The notes beneath the pieces were generated by a model, which saw only the letters and a program-made list of their open reading frames with translations, ran no database searches and was not told the DNA's origin. A stretch of 64,000 nucleotides of DNA, from assembly GCA_008015155.1 (NCBI GenBank), contig SSFA01000015.1, positions 62,001 to 126,000 of the forward strand, given 5' to 3'. The position numbers were made by a program, and so were the translations under genes. This DNA comes from Thiothrix sp. GTDB taxonomy: Bacteria > Pseudomonadota > Gammaproteobacteria > Thiotrichales > Thiotrichaceae. This document shows positions 8,890 through 16,481 of this stretch, piece by piece. The stretch's first letter is position 1. Every line of letters starts with the position of its first letter.

Positions 8890-10254
8890 ATGGCAGGTAA
8901 AATTTTCATCGAAACTCACGGCTGTCAGATGAATGAGTATGATTCAGCAAAAATGCTGGATGTATTGCATGCGCATGAGGGCTTGGAATTGACTAGCAAT
9001 CCTGAGGAAGCCGATGTCTTGTTGCTGAATACCTGCTCGATTCGCGAGAAGGCGCAGGAAAAAGTGTTTTCCCAAGTCGGGCGTTGGCGTGCGCTTAAAG
9101 AAAAGAATCCCAATGTGATTATTGGGGTAGGCGGTTGCGTGGCGAGCCAAGAAGGGGCGGCTTTGCGTGAGCGTGCGCCTTTAGTGGATGTGGTATTTGG
9201 CCCGCAGACTTTGCATCGTTTGCCAGAAATGATTCAGCAGGTACGCACGCAGCATAAACCTGTCGTCGATATTAGTTTTCCTGAAGTTGAGAAGTTTGAT
9301 TATCTGCCCGAACCGCGTGCGGAAGGCCCAACCGCCTTTGTGTCAATCATGGAAGGTTGTAGCAAATATTGCACCTTCTGCGTAGTGCCTTATACGCGTG
9401 GTGAAGAAGTCTCGCGCCCCTTTGATGATGTGCTCGCCGAAGTCGCGCAATTGGCTGCACAAGGGGTGCGTGAAGTGAATCTACTCGGGCAAAATGTGAA
9501 TGCTTATCGTGGGCAAATGCATGATGGTGAAATCGCCGATTTAGCCCTTTTGATTCAGTATGTGGCAGCAGTGGATGGCATTGACCGGATTCGCTTTACC
9601 ACCTCGCACCCCAATGAATTTAGCGAAAGCTTAATCAATGTCTATGCACAAGTACCGGAGTTGGTCAGTCATTTGCATTTGCCGGTACAAAGTGGTTCGG
9701 ATCGGATTTTGGCCGCGATGAAGCGCAACCATATGGCGCTGGAATATAAATCCAAGATTCGCAAAATTCGCCAATTGCGTCCAACGATTAGCATGTCTTC
9801 TGATTTTATTGTGGGTTTTCCGGGTGAAACCGACAAAGATTTCGCGGATACCATGAAGCTGATTGATGAGATTGGGTTTGATCATAGTTTCAGCTTTATC
9901 TACAGCGCGCGCCCCGGCACACCGGCGGCTAGTTTGCCCGATGACACACCGATGGAAGTGAAAAAGCAGCGTTTGCAGACATTACAAACTCGGATTTTGG
10001 AAACTGCGAATGCGATTAGTCAGAGCATGGTGGGCACCGTGCAACGTGTATTAGTTGAGCGTCCGGCGAAAAAAGATCCGAATCAATTAGCAGGGCGTAC
10101 GGAAAATAATCGTGTGGTGAATTTCGATGGCAATCCGCGCTTAGTTGGCCGTTTTGTGGATATTCAAATCACTGAAGCTTTACCAAATTCTTTGCGCGGT
10201 ACGGTGCTAGCGGTAGAACGTGAAGCCGGTAGCATGGATATGCAAGCAGTGTGA
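8890..10254 (+). CDS. miaB: tRNA-2-methylthio-N6-dimethylallyladenosine synthase MiaB
   Basis: MiaB is a radical-SAM methylthiotransferase that converts i6A37 to ms2i6A37 in tRNAs reading UNN codons. The N-terminal UPF0004 domain begins [15 protein letters not shown] and carries C12 and two further cysteines for the auxiliary cluster. The radical-SAM CxxxCxxC is CSKYCTFC at residues 157-164, and a TRAM domain closes the protein (about 385-445). The 454 residues are near the usual 440-475. The ribosome site before ATG 8890 is weak. The next gene starts inside the miaB stop, so they are translationally coupled. Confidence 0.95.
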   Translation: MAGKIFIETHGCQMNEYDSAKMLDVLHAHEGLELTSNPEEADVLLLNTCSIREKAQEKVFSQVGRWRALKEKNPNVIIGVGGCVASQEGAALRERAPLVDVVFGPQTLHRLPEMIQQVRTQHKPVVDISFPEVEKFDYLPEPRAEGPTAFVSIMEGCSKYCTFCVVPYTRGEEVSRPFDDVLAEVAQLAAQGVREVNLLGQNVNAYRGQMHDGEIADLALLIQYVAAVDGIDRIRFTTSHPNEFSESLINVYAQVPELVSHLHLPVQSGSDRILAAMKRNHMALEYKSKIRKIRQLRPTISMSSDFIVGFPGETDKDFADTMKLIDEIGFDHSFSFIYSARPGTPAASLPDDTPMEVKKQRLQTLQTRILETANAISQSMVGTVQRVLVERPAKKDPNQLAGRTENNRVVNFDGNPRLVGRFVDIQITEALPNSLRGTVLAVEREAGSMDMQAV

Positions 10255-10979
10255 AGCTTGAGCTTATTTATCAAGATGACTGGCTGGTTGCGATCAATAA
10301 ACCAGCCGGTTTATTAGTGCATCGCAGTTTAATTGATAAGCATGAAACGCAGTTCGCTGTTCAATTATTGCGTGATCAAATCGGCCAAAAAGTTTACCCC
10401 GTTCACCGCTTAGATCGTCCTACCTCAGGCGTTTTGCTATTTGCTCTGGATAGCGATACTGCGCGCCAACTTACTGAACAATTCACCCAAGGCTTAGTCC
10501 AGAAAACTTATATGGCGCTCGTGCGCGGCTTTTGTGCAGCAGAGGGTGTGATTGATTATGCGCTGAAAGAAGAATTAGATCCGATAGCGGATGCCCAAGC
10601 CAATCCGGATAAAGCAGCGCAAACGGCCATTACTCATTACCGCAGGCTGGAGACTTTCGAATTGCCCTTGCCTTCAGGCAAGCATGAAACCAGCCGTTAC
10701 TCGCTCGTTGAATTACAACCCAAAACCGGACGCAAACATCAACTACGTCGCCACATGAAGCATATTTTTCATCCTATTTTGGGCGATACCACCCACGGTG
10801 ATGGTAAACAGAATCAGCTATTACGCGAGCAGTGTGGCTTGGAACGTTTATTGCTACATGCACACAGTTTACAAGTGCAGCATCCACAAACGCATTCCCT
10901 GTTAACGCTAAACGCTGTTTTGCCTACAGATTTTTCTAAGCTATTAGCACTATTAGCGAATTACCCCAGCACTATTTAA
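10251..10979 (+). CDS. truC: tRNA pseudouridine65 synthase TruC
   Basis: This RluA-family pseudouridine synthase makes pseudouridine 65 in tRNA. The opening [22 protein letters not shown] and the catalytic motif HRLDRPTSG, with the nucleophile Asp near residue 55, match TruC closely, as do [12 protein letters not shown] and [12 protein letters not shown] further on. There is no S4 domain, which separates it from RluC/RluD. The GTG start overlaps the miaB TGA by 4 bases (GTGA), so the two tRNA-modification enzymes are coupled. The 242 residues are slightly shorter than the E. coli protein (260). Confidence 0.9.
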   Translation: MKLELIYQDDWLVAINKPAGLLVHRSLIDKHETQFAVQLLRDQIGQKVYPVHRLDRPTSGVLLFALDSDTARQLTEQFTQGLVQKTYMALVRGFCAAEGVIDYALKEELDPIADAQANPDKAAQTAITHYRRLETFELPLPSGKHETSRYSLVELQPKTGRKHQLRRHMKHIFHPILGDTTHGDGKQNQLLREQCGLERLLLHAHSLQVQHPQTHSLLTLNAVLPTDFSKLLALLANYPSTI

Positions 10980-10994
10980 CTCGAGCTGAAACTG

Positions 10995-11630
10995 ATGTAT
11001 CTACCCAAACATTTCGCGCAATCCGATCCGAAAATTTTACAGGATTTAATTCGTTCAGCACCCTTAGCTACCGTGGTCACGCTGAGTTCACAAGGTTTAA
11101 ACGCCAATCCTATTCCTTTGTATTTTGAAGCGAATCAAGGTGCTGGCTTGCTGCAGGGACATGTGGCACGGGCGAATACGATGTGGCGTGATTTTGATGC
11201 AGAGATAGAAACGTTAGCTATTTTTCAAGCCGCCGATACCTATATTTCACCGAATTGGTATCCCTCGAAAGCGCTTCACCACAAAGAAGTACCTACTTGG
11301 AATTATGCGGTGGTACAGGTGTATGGCAAATTGCGTGCGATCGATGATCCTGTCTGGTTACGAGCGTTTTTGGAAAAGTTAACCCAGCAGCAAGAAGCTA
11401 GTTTTCCCAAGCCTTGGCAATTAGCTGAGGCGCCTGCAGATTATCTGGAGAAAATGCTCAAAGCCATTGTCGGGATTGAATTAGAAATCACCCGCTGGGA
11501 AGGGAAATGGAAGCTCAGCCAGAATAAAGCAGAGCCGGAATATCAAGGCGTGATTGCGGGTTTGCAGCAGCAGGATGCGAAGTCTCAAGCGGTAGCGGCT
11601 TTGATGCAAAACCTACTGAAGTTTAGTTAG
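10995..11630 (+). CDS. PaiB-like FMN-binding protein
   Basis: This 211-residue protein belongs to the PaiB family of putative FMN-binding split-barrel proteins. The start MYLPKHFAQSD, the central ISPNWYPSK and the VPTWNYAVVQVYG segment are typical of the family. In Bacillus, PaiB was described as a negative regulator of protease and sporulation genes, but most members have no tested function, and a flavin-linked redox or degradative role is equally possible. No PaiA acetyltransferase is adjacent. It starts 15 bases after truC and may be read on from miaB-truC. Confidence 0.82.
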   Translation: MYLPKHFAQSDPKILQDLIRSAPLATVVTLSSQGLNANPIPLYFEANQGAGLLQGHVARANTMWRDFDAEIETLAIFQAADTYISPNWYPSKALHHKEVPTWNYAVVQVYGKLRAIDDPVWLRAFLEKLTQQQEASFPKPWQLAEAPADYLEKMLKAIVGIELEITRWEGKWKLSQNKAEPEYQGVIAGLQQQDAKSQAVAALMQNLLKFS

Positions 11631-11654
11631 CCTTCTAATTGGGGGCGGCGCAGC

Positions 11655-12371
11655 TTGAAACAGCCCCCACGAAGCTCCCAAATCCACAAAATAATCAAGT
11701 TCTTATGTTTGGCAGCCTTTGCTTTGCTGCATATTCGTATACTGGTTTGGAATATACGCAAGTTTGCGCAGTATAAGAAAACCAACAGCTATGCCAGTTT
11801 GTGCCAATCGAATGCTGAAGTGCAGTTGATGGCTATTCCTTTGACTTTTGCCATGACCATTAATGTGGGTTTTGCACTAGGTGCGGTGTTTGTGCCGAAT
11901 CTGTGGTCAGTGGTAGAGTATTTATTCCCCGCTGCTATTCTGGCTTTTGCAGTCACTGGCTTTTATGCGCTTAAAATTTTGATGAATTTCATGTCACGCG
12001 CTTTGAGTACAGGTTCGTTTGATTGCGCACGCAATAATAATCTAAGCCAATTATTAGCGGTGTTTGCCTTAACTATGGTCGGTGTTGGCTTTTCAGCTTC
12101 AGCGGCTATGAGCCATGTCACCTTGACTTCAGGCATTGCCATGATGTTAGCCGTTATGTTCTTAAGCTTTGCGGCGGTCTTGGGACTCATTGTATTAGTA
12201 TTGGGCTTTAGAGGTATGCTGCAACAAGGTATTGATCGTGAAGCTTCGGTGACGCTTTGGATCATTATTCCTATCATTACCTTAGCGGGCATTGCGATCT
12301 ATCGTTTGATGATGGGCATGCATCATAATTTTGGCACCGAGCTAGAACCGATTCATAACCTGTTGCGGTAA
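11655..12371 (+). CDS. Conserved multi-pass membrane protein (possibly TsoY-like)
   Basis: About six hydrophobic segments are visible (around residues 15-32, 55-75, 82-103, 122-150, 155-180 and 190-210), with conserved-looking motifs AIPLTFAMTINVGFALGAVFVPNLW, NNNLSQLLAVFALTMVGVGFSASAAMSH and SVTLWIIIPIITLAGIAIYRL. From recall it resembles the TsoY family of membrane (seleno)proteins, but I am not certain and no function follows from that. No TGA-coded selenocysteine is needed here. The likely start is TTG at 11655, 9 bases after GGGGGCGG; there is no in-frame ATG before residue 60. Confidence 0.65.
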   Translation: MKQPPRSSQIHKIIKFLCLAAFALLHIRILVWNIRKFAQYKKTNSYASLCQSNAEVQLMAIPLTFAMTINVGFALGAVFVPNLWSVVEYLFPAAILAFAVTGFYALKILMNFMSRALSTGSFDCARNNNLSQLLAVFALTMVGVGFSASAAMSHVTLTSGIAMMLAVMFLSFAAVLGLIVLVLGFRGMLQQGIDREASVTLWIIIPIITLAGIAIYRLMMGMHHNFGTELEPIHNLLR

Positions 12372-12485
12372 ATGAATTACCGCCTGTGCTCTTTCTAAGC
12401 CCCAAACTAGCCCATTAGCAAGATAGGCGTAGCCACTAGAACGGATTAAGCTGCAGCTATTTCACTTTTGGCGTGGAGCTTAGGT

Positions 12486-12782
12486 ATGACAGCAGAGGAA
12501 CTTTCCAAGGAACGGCGAATTCTCATGGCTATGCGCAAAACCTTGGCGAGCATTGTGCGCGATTTAACGCCTAAAGAACCTGATCAAGCTTATCCTTTGA
12601 GCACAGCCACGGTGGAAGATGTGAAAGCTTGTTTTGATTTAATTGCAGCACGCGAGCGTGAATTGGCGGCGGCTGAAGGCTTAACGACCCAAGAATTACC
12701 ACGTTTTGTGGATGAGCCACGCAATGAACAAGTGATTTCCCTTAAAAATTTAAAAACGTCTAAGCAGCGAGAGACTCAATGA
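12486..12782 (+). CDS. Small conserved hypothetical protein, coupled to a DUF2384 gene
   Basis: This is a 98-residue soluble, charged protein with no recognised domain. Conserved-looking pieces are KERRILMAMRKTLASIVRDLTP, IAARERELAAAEG and LPRFVDEP; similar small proteins occur in other Gammaproteobacteria (from recall). The ATG at 12486 is chosen over an upstream TTG because GGAG lies 7 bases before it. Its stop overlaps the next start in ATGA. The coupling suggests a partner role with the DUF2384 protein, but it does not resemble a RES-domain toxin. Confidence 0.7.
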   Translation: MTAEELSKERRILMAMRKTLASIVRDLTPKEPDQAYPLSTATVEDVKACFDLIAARERELAAAEGLTTQELPRFVDEPRNEQVISLKNLKTSKQRETQ

Positions 12783-13186
12783 GTGCCGTAGATGCTAAAA
12801 CGCTAAAAGCTTTACAATATCTAGCGGATTGGGACTTAGGCTCCGAGCAAATGGCCTTAATTTTAGGTTTGCCGAATGATATTAAAGCGCGCCATTTGAC
12901 CTCGTATTTGCGTGGGGAGCGTACCTTACCAGAGTCGCCTGATTTGGCAGCACGTCTGGATCATATTATTGGCATTAGTGAGGCCTTAGCGACCACCTTT
13001 CCTTTCAGTGTGCAAATGCGTTCGGTTTGGCTACGTCGTGCACACCGCCGTTTTCAAAAGCGTGCGCCTTTATTGGTTATGTTAGAAGAGGGTGTGGATG
13101 GCCTGCAAAAAGTGCGTATGGATGTGGATTGTGCGTATAGCTATGCGATTGCGGATGCGATGCGCGCTCAGCAGACGGGAAGCTAA
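12779..13186 (+). CDS. MbcA/ParS/Xre-type (DUF2384) antitoxin-like protein
   Basis: The C-terminal half resembles the DUF2384 domain: ARLDHIIGISEALATTFPFSVQMRSVWLRRAHRRF and the central LRGERTLPES-type stretch. An N-terminal helix-turn-helix-like region (ALQYLADWDLGSEQMALILGLP, about residues 10-31) could bind DNA. Proteins of this family usually accompany RES-domain NAD-degrading toxins. Here the partner is instead a 98-residue protein upstream with a 4-base overlap. It may be a solitary regulator rather than half of a toxin-antitoxin pair. Family assignment is moderate. Confidence 0.68.
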   Translation: MSAVDAKTLKALQYLADWDLGSEQMALILGLPNDIKARHLTSYLRGERTLPESPDLAARLDHIIGISEALATTFPFSVQMRSVWLRRAHRRFQKRAPLLVMLEEGVDGLQKVRMDVDCAYSYAIADAMRAQQTGS

Positions 13187-13197
13187 GTTATAACATA

Positions 13198-13590
13198 TCA
13201 AGTACAAGATTTATTTTGGCCTTGTTCATTCTGATAAATACAGCTCCTTTGCTTAAAATCCCAGCGTCCTATTAAAGGAATAAAAGCGCCATCCTCTGTA
13301 AATTGCACGCCAGCCATTTGCCACATCGGAACGTGCATACGTCCCAAACTTCGGTTGTTTTGATCAAAAATCTCCACGAATACAGGGAGGTCACTCGCTT
13401 GTCCCGGCATGCTAGGCAGAATTCTATCGAGGCGGCGTGCACTCGTTTCAACGCGATAGGTTCCACTTGGGTCGAGCGTGGCTTCAATCACTTCTGTTTG
13501 TAGTAAATAAACTATAAGTCCCAAGCCCAGCATAAAGCAGGCCAGCAAACTTACCCAAAGAATTTTTTTTATAAACCTTTTCATAAGCAT
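13198..13590 (-). CDS. Small single-pass membrane/exported protein, unknown
   Basis: A positively charged start (MLMKRFIKK) is followed by one hydrophobic segment (ILWVSLLACFMLGLGLIVYLL) and about 100 residues outside the membrane with no recognised domain. The extracytoplasmic part ends with two cysteines (RSCIYQN, KSCT) that could form a disulfide. The start is uncertain: ATG at 13590 or 13584 puts the charged residues directly before the membrane helix, while an upstream ATG at 13620 would add ten ordinary residues. It converges on the DUF2384 gene with an 11-base gap. Confidence 0.55.
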   Translation of the reverse strand: MLMKRFIKKILWVSLLACFMLGLGLIVYLLQTEVIEATLDPSGTYRVETSARRLDRILPSMPGQASDLPVFVEIFDQNNRSLGRMHVPMWQMAGVQFTEDGAFIPLIGRWDFKQRSCIYQNEQGQNKSCT

Positions 13591-13921
13591 TGAACGATCC
13601 AAGTCAGAGAAAGTAAGCATCTAGCATAGTCATGCAAATATTATGTGGGCGATAGGGATTTATGGTGCACGCTTAATTTGTACTGGATGTGGGTGTAGGA
13701 ATCTTTAATAAGATAGAAATAAATAGCATGCCTTAGAATACCTTAGCGATGATATTGGGCTGAAGTGAAGCACGGTATAGTTAGGGTAAGTACTGAAAAC
13801 AGTGGCGTTGTGCTGAGCTGGCAGGAAAGCTAATAGGCATAGCCAGCACTGCTAAACTGGTATCACCCCCCGCCTTTTGTTAAAGTGTTTGTTTCATTTT
13901 GATCAAAGTGAGTATTACCTC
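13591..13921. other. Non-coding stretch upstream of the cyclophilin gene
   Basis: About 330 bases hold no convincing gene. There is a 6-bp inverted repeat (GCTGGC 13817-13822, GCCAGC 13842-13847) with a 19-base loop, and AT-rich sequence close to the cyclophilin start that probably contains its promoter. No RNA structure stands out by eye. Confidence 0.4.
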
Positions 13922-14416
13922 ATGGCAAACCCAAGTGTATTTTTTGACGTGTCTATTGGCGGTCAACCGGCTGGACGTATCGTATTTGAATTATTCGAAG
14001 ATGTCGTGCCAAAAACAGCAGAAAACTTCCGTGCACTCTGCACCGGTGAGCAAGGCTTCGGTTATAAAGGCTCAAGCTTTCATCGTGTGATTCCAGAATT
14101 CATGGTGCAAGGTGGTGATTTCACTAACCATAATGGTACTGGTGGCAAGTCGATTTATGGCGCTAAATTTGCTGATGAAAACTTCAAATTGAAGCACGAT
14201 CGTGCGGGCTTATTGTCTATGGCCAACGCAGGCCCCAATACCAATGGTTCACAGTTTTTCATCACAACAGTAGTAACACCTTGGTTAGACGGTAAACATG
14301 TGGTTTTTGGTCAAGTCACCGAAGGCATGGATGTATTAAAAGCAATTGAGTCGAATGGTACGCGCAGCGGTAGCACCAAAGCTCCGATCAAAATCGAAGA
14401 TTGCGGTCAACTCTAA
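13922..14416 (+). CDS. Cyclophilin-type peptidyl-prolyl cis-trans isomerase, eukaryote-like
   Basis: This 164-residue cyclophilin has the full active site: [17 protein letters not shown] with the catalytic Arg near 54, [15 protein letters not shown], and [16 protein letters not shown]. It begins [14 protein letters not shown] and carries the loop [18 protein letters not shown], both typical of eukaryotic cyclophilin A and absent from E. coli PpiA/PpiB. There is no signal peptide, so it acts in the cytoplasm. The ATG at 13922 is chosen because the homologous part begins there; an upstream start would add 15 residues of no similarity. The eukaryotic-like type does occur in many bacteria. Confidence 0.93.
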   Translation: MANPSVFFDVSIGGQPAGRIVFELFEDVVPKTAENFRALCTGEQGFGYKGSSFHRVIPEFMVQGGDFTNHNGTGGKSIYGAKFADENFKLKHDRAGLLSMANAGPNTNGSQFFITTVVTPWLDGKHVVFGQVTEGMDVLKAIESNGTRSGSTKAPIKIEDCGQL

Positions 14417-14426
14417 GTTTGCTGCT

Positions 14427-14466
14427 GATGCCGGTCACTGATCGGCATCAAACCCCGCCTTTTTTT
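14427..14466 (+). terminator. Possible terminator after the cyclophilin gene
   Basis: GATGCCG (14427-14433) and CGGCATC (14443-14449) form a 7-bp stem with a 9-base loop. A run of seven Ts starts about 10 bases later, so it is imperfect as a rho-independent terminator. Confidence 0.4.
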
Positions 14467-14486
14467 CCTCTAGCGCACTATTCACT

Positions 14487-16481
14487 ATGCAAGGTTTAAA
14501 TCCTCAACAACAGGCTGCGGTCGTGCATCTTGGCTCGCCTCTATTGGTCTTAGCCGGAGCGGGTAGCGGTAAAACGCGGGTGATTACCCAAAAAATTGCT
14601 TGGCTCATTCGGCAGGCGGATCACGAAGCAAAACAGATTGCAGCGATTACCTTCACCAATAAGGCCGCGCGGGAAATGCGTGAGCGGGCAGGGCAATTGC
14701 TCAGCAAGGAAGAGTCTAAAGGTTTAACGGTTTCCACCTTCCACACGCTCGGTTTAAATATTCTGAAGCAAGAAGTGAAAAAACTCGGTTACAAACCGGG
14801 CTTTTCAATTCTAGATGCGCAAGATAGTGATTTAGTGCTACGTGAATTAGCGATTAAAGAAGATATAGGTGAGGCCGATGATATTCGTTGGCAAGTGTCG
14901 CGCTGGAAGAATGATTTCTTAAATCCTGAACAAGTTATGCAGCAAGCGACGGATGAATTAAGCCAGCGTGCTGCCCGTTTATACGAACAATATCAGCGCC
15001 AAATCAAAGCCTATAATGCAGTGGATTTTGACGATTTAATTGTGCTGCCGGTGCAATTATTCCAGCAATATCCTGAGGTATTGGAGACTTGGCAAAAGCG
15101 CTTACGTTATTTATTAGTCGATGAATATCAAGATACTAATGCTTGCCAATACCAATTAATTCGCCAGCTTGCCGGCGTGCGTGGTGCTTTGACCACCGTG
15201 GGCGATGATGATCAATCGATTTATGCGTGGCGGGGCGCACGGCCTGAAAATATTGTGCAATTACAGCGCGATTATCCCACCTTAAAAGTCATCAAATTAG
15301 AGCAGAATTACCGCTCGACCAAGCGCATTTTGGATAGTGCCAATCATTTGATTGCCCACAACCCCCATCTATTTGAAAAGAAATTATGGAGTACTTTAGG
15401 CGAAGGCGATCCGATTCTGGTGATGCCGTGTCGCTCGGTAGAGCATGAAGCAGAAAAAGTAGTGGGCGAGATTATGAAGCGCCATTTTCGCGAACGCACC
15501 GAATATAAAGATTTTGCGATTTTATATCGCGGCAATCATCAAAGTCGGGTGTTTGAAACTTTGCTACGCCAGCAAAATATTCCTTATCAAATCACTGGCG
15601 GTACGTCTTTTTTCGAACGTACCGAGGTCAAAGATATTCTGGCCTATTTACGCCTGATTAGTAATCCGAATGATGATGCCGCGTTTTTGCGAGTCATTAA
15701 TACCCCACGCCGTGAGATTGGCACGACCACTTTAGAAAAGCTCGGCGATTATGCGCATGAGCGTAACAATAGTTTATTTATTTCGGCTCAGGAAATGGGT
15801 TTTGCTGAGCGCATTAGCACTAAAGCACGTCAGCGTTTAGAGCATTTCACTTATTGGTTGAATGATTTAATTGAGCTGAATAAAACGGAACATCCAGCGA
15901 ATGTGGTGAAGCGCATTATTACTGATATTCACTACGAAGATTGGCTTTTGCAAAATTCCAGTTCGCCGAATATGGCGGAAAAGCGCATGGCGAATGTGCA
16001 TGAAGTAGTGGATTGGGTGAATAAACTGTATGACGACGGTTTAGGCAAGGAAACCTTAGCCGAAATCGTCGCGCATATGAGTTTAGTGGATTTATTAGAG
16101 CGCAATAGTGAAGAAGCCGAGCAAAATGCAGTGACTCTAATGACTTTGCATGGCGCGAAGGGTTTGGAGTTCCCTTATGTGTTTTTGATTGGTGCGGAAG
16201 AGGAAATTTTACCGCATCTCAACAGTATGGATGAAGCCGGCATTCAAGAAGAGCGGCGCTTGGCTTATGTCGGGATTACGCGTGCACAAAAGCATTTGAC
16301 CATTAGCTATGCGAAAACTCGCTCGCGCTATGGGGAAAAAATGGCATGTGATCCGAGTCGTTTTTTAGCAGAACTTCCCGAAGAACATTTGCTTTGGGAA
16401 GATCGTAAAGTCAGTACCCCAGAAGAGCGTCAAGCCACCGCGAGTGCTTATATTGCTAGCCTCAAAGATTTATTGGGTTAG
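14487..16481 (+). CDS. rep: ATP-dependent DNA helicase Rep
   Basis: This is a superfamily 1A 3'-5' helicase that clears proteins ahead of replication forks and helps restart. The Walker A is AGAGSGKTRVIT (about residues 22-33), the DEYQDTN motif II is near 212, and GDDDQSIYAWRGA and LTLMTLHGAKGLEFPYVF-type motifs follow. Its 664 residues match Rep (673) better than UvrD (720), and the opening LNPQQQAAV also fits Rep. No strong ribosome site is seen before ATG 14487. It converges on the E1 dehydrogenase gene with a 4-base overlap of the stop codons. Confidence 0.92.
   Translation: MQGLNPQQQAAVVHLGSPLLVLAGAGSGKTRVITQKIAWLIRQADHEAKQIAAITFTNKAAREMRERAGQLLSKEESKGLTVSTFHTLGLNILKQEVKKLGYKPGFSILDAQDSDLVLRELAIKEDIGEADDIRWQVSRWKNDFLNPEQVMQQATDELSQRAARLYEQYQRQIKAYNAVDFDDLIVLPVQLFQQYPEVLETWQKRLRYLLVDEYQDTNACQYQLIRQLAGVRGALTTVGDDDQSIYAWRGARPENIVQLQRDYPTLKVIKLEQNYRSTKRILDSANHLIAHNPHLFEKKLWSTLGEGDPILVMPCRSVEHEAEKVVGEIMKRHFRERTEYKDFAILYRGNHQSRVFETLLRQQNIPYQITGGTSFFERTEVKDILAYLRLISNPNDDAAFLRVINTPRREIGTTTLEKLGDYAHERNNSLFISAQEMGFAERISTKARQRLEHFTYWLNDLIELNKTEHPANVVKRIITDIHYEDWLLQNSSSPNMAEKRMANVHEVVDWVNKLYDDGLGKETLAEIVAHMSLVDLLERNSEEAEQNAVTLMTLHGAKGLEFPYVFLIGAEEEILPHLNSMDEAGIQEERRLAYVGITRAQKHLTISYAKTRSRYGEKMACDPSRFLAELPEEHLLWEDRKVSTPEERQATASAYIASLKDLLG

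Noticed and set aside
8718..8900. Short forward frame upstream of miaB
   Set aside because: It has no recognisable content and overlaps the miaB start; the gap is more likely the promoter region of miaB and the divergent LysM gene.
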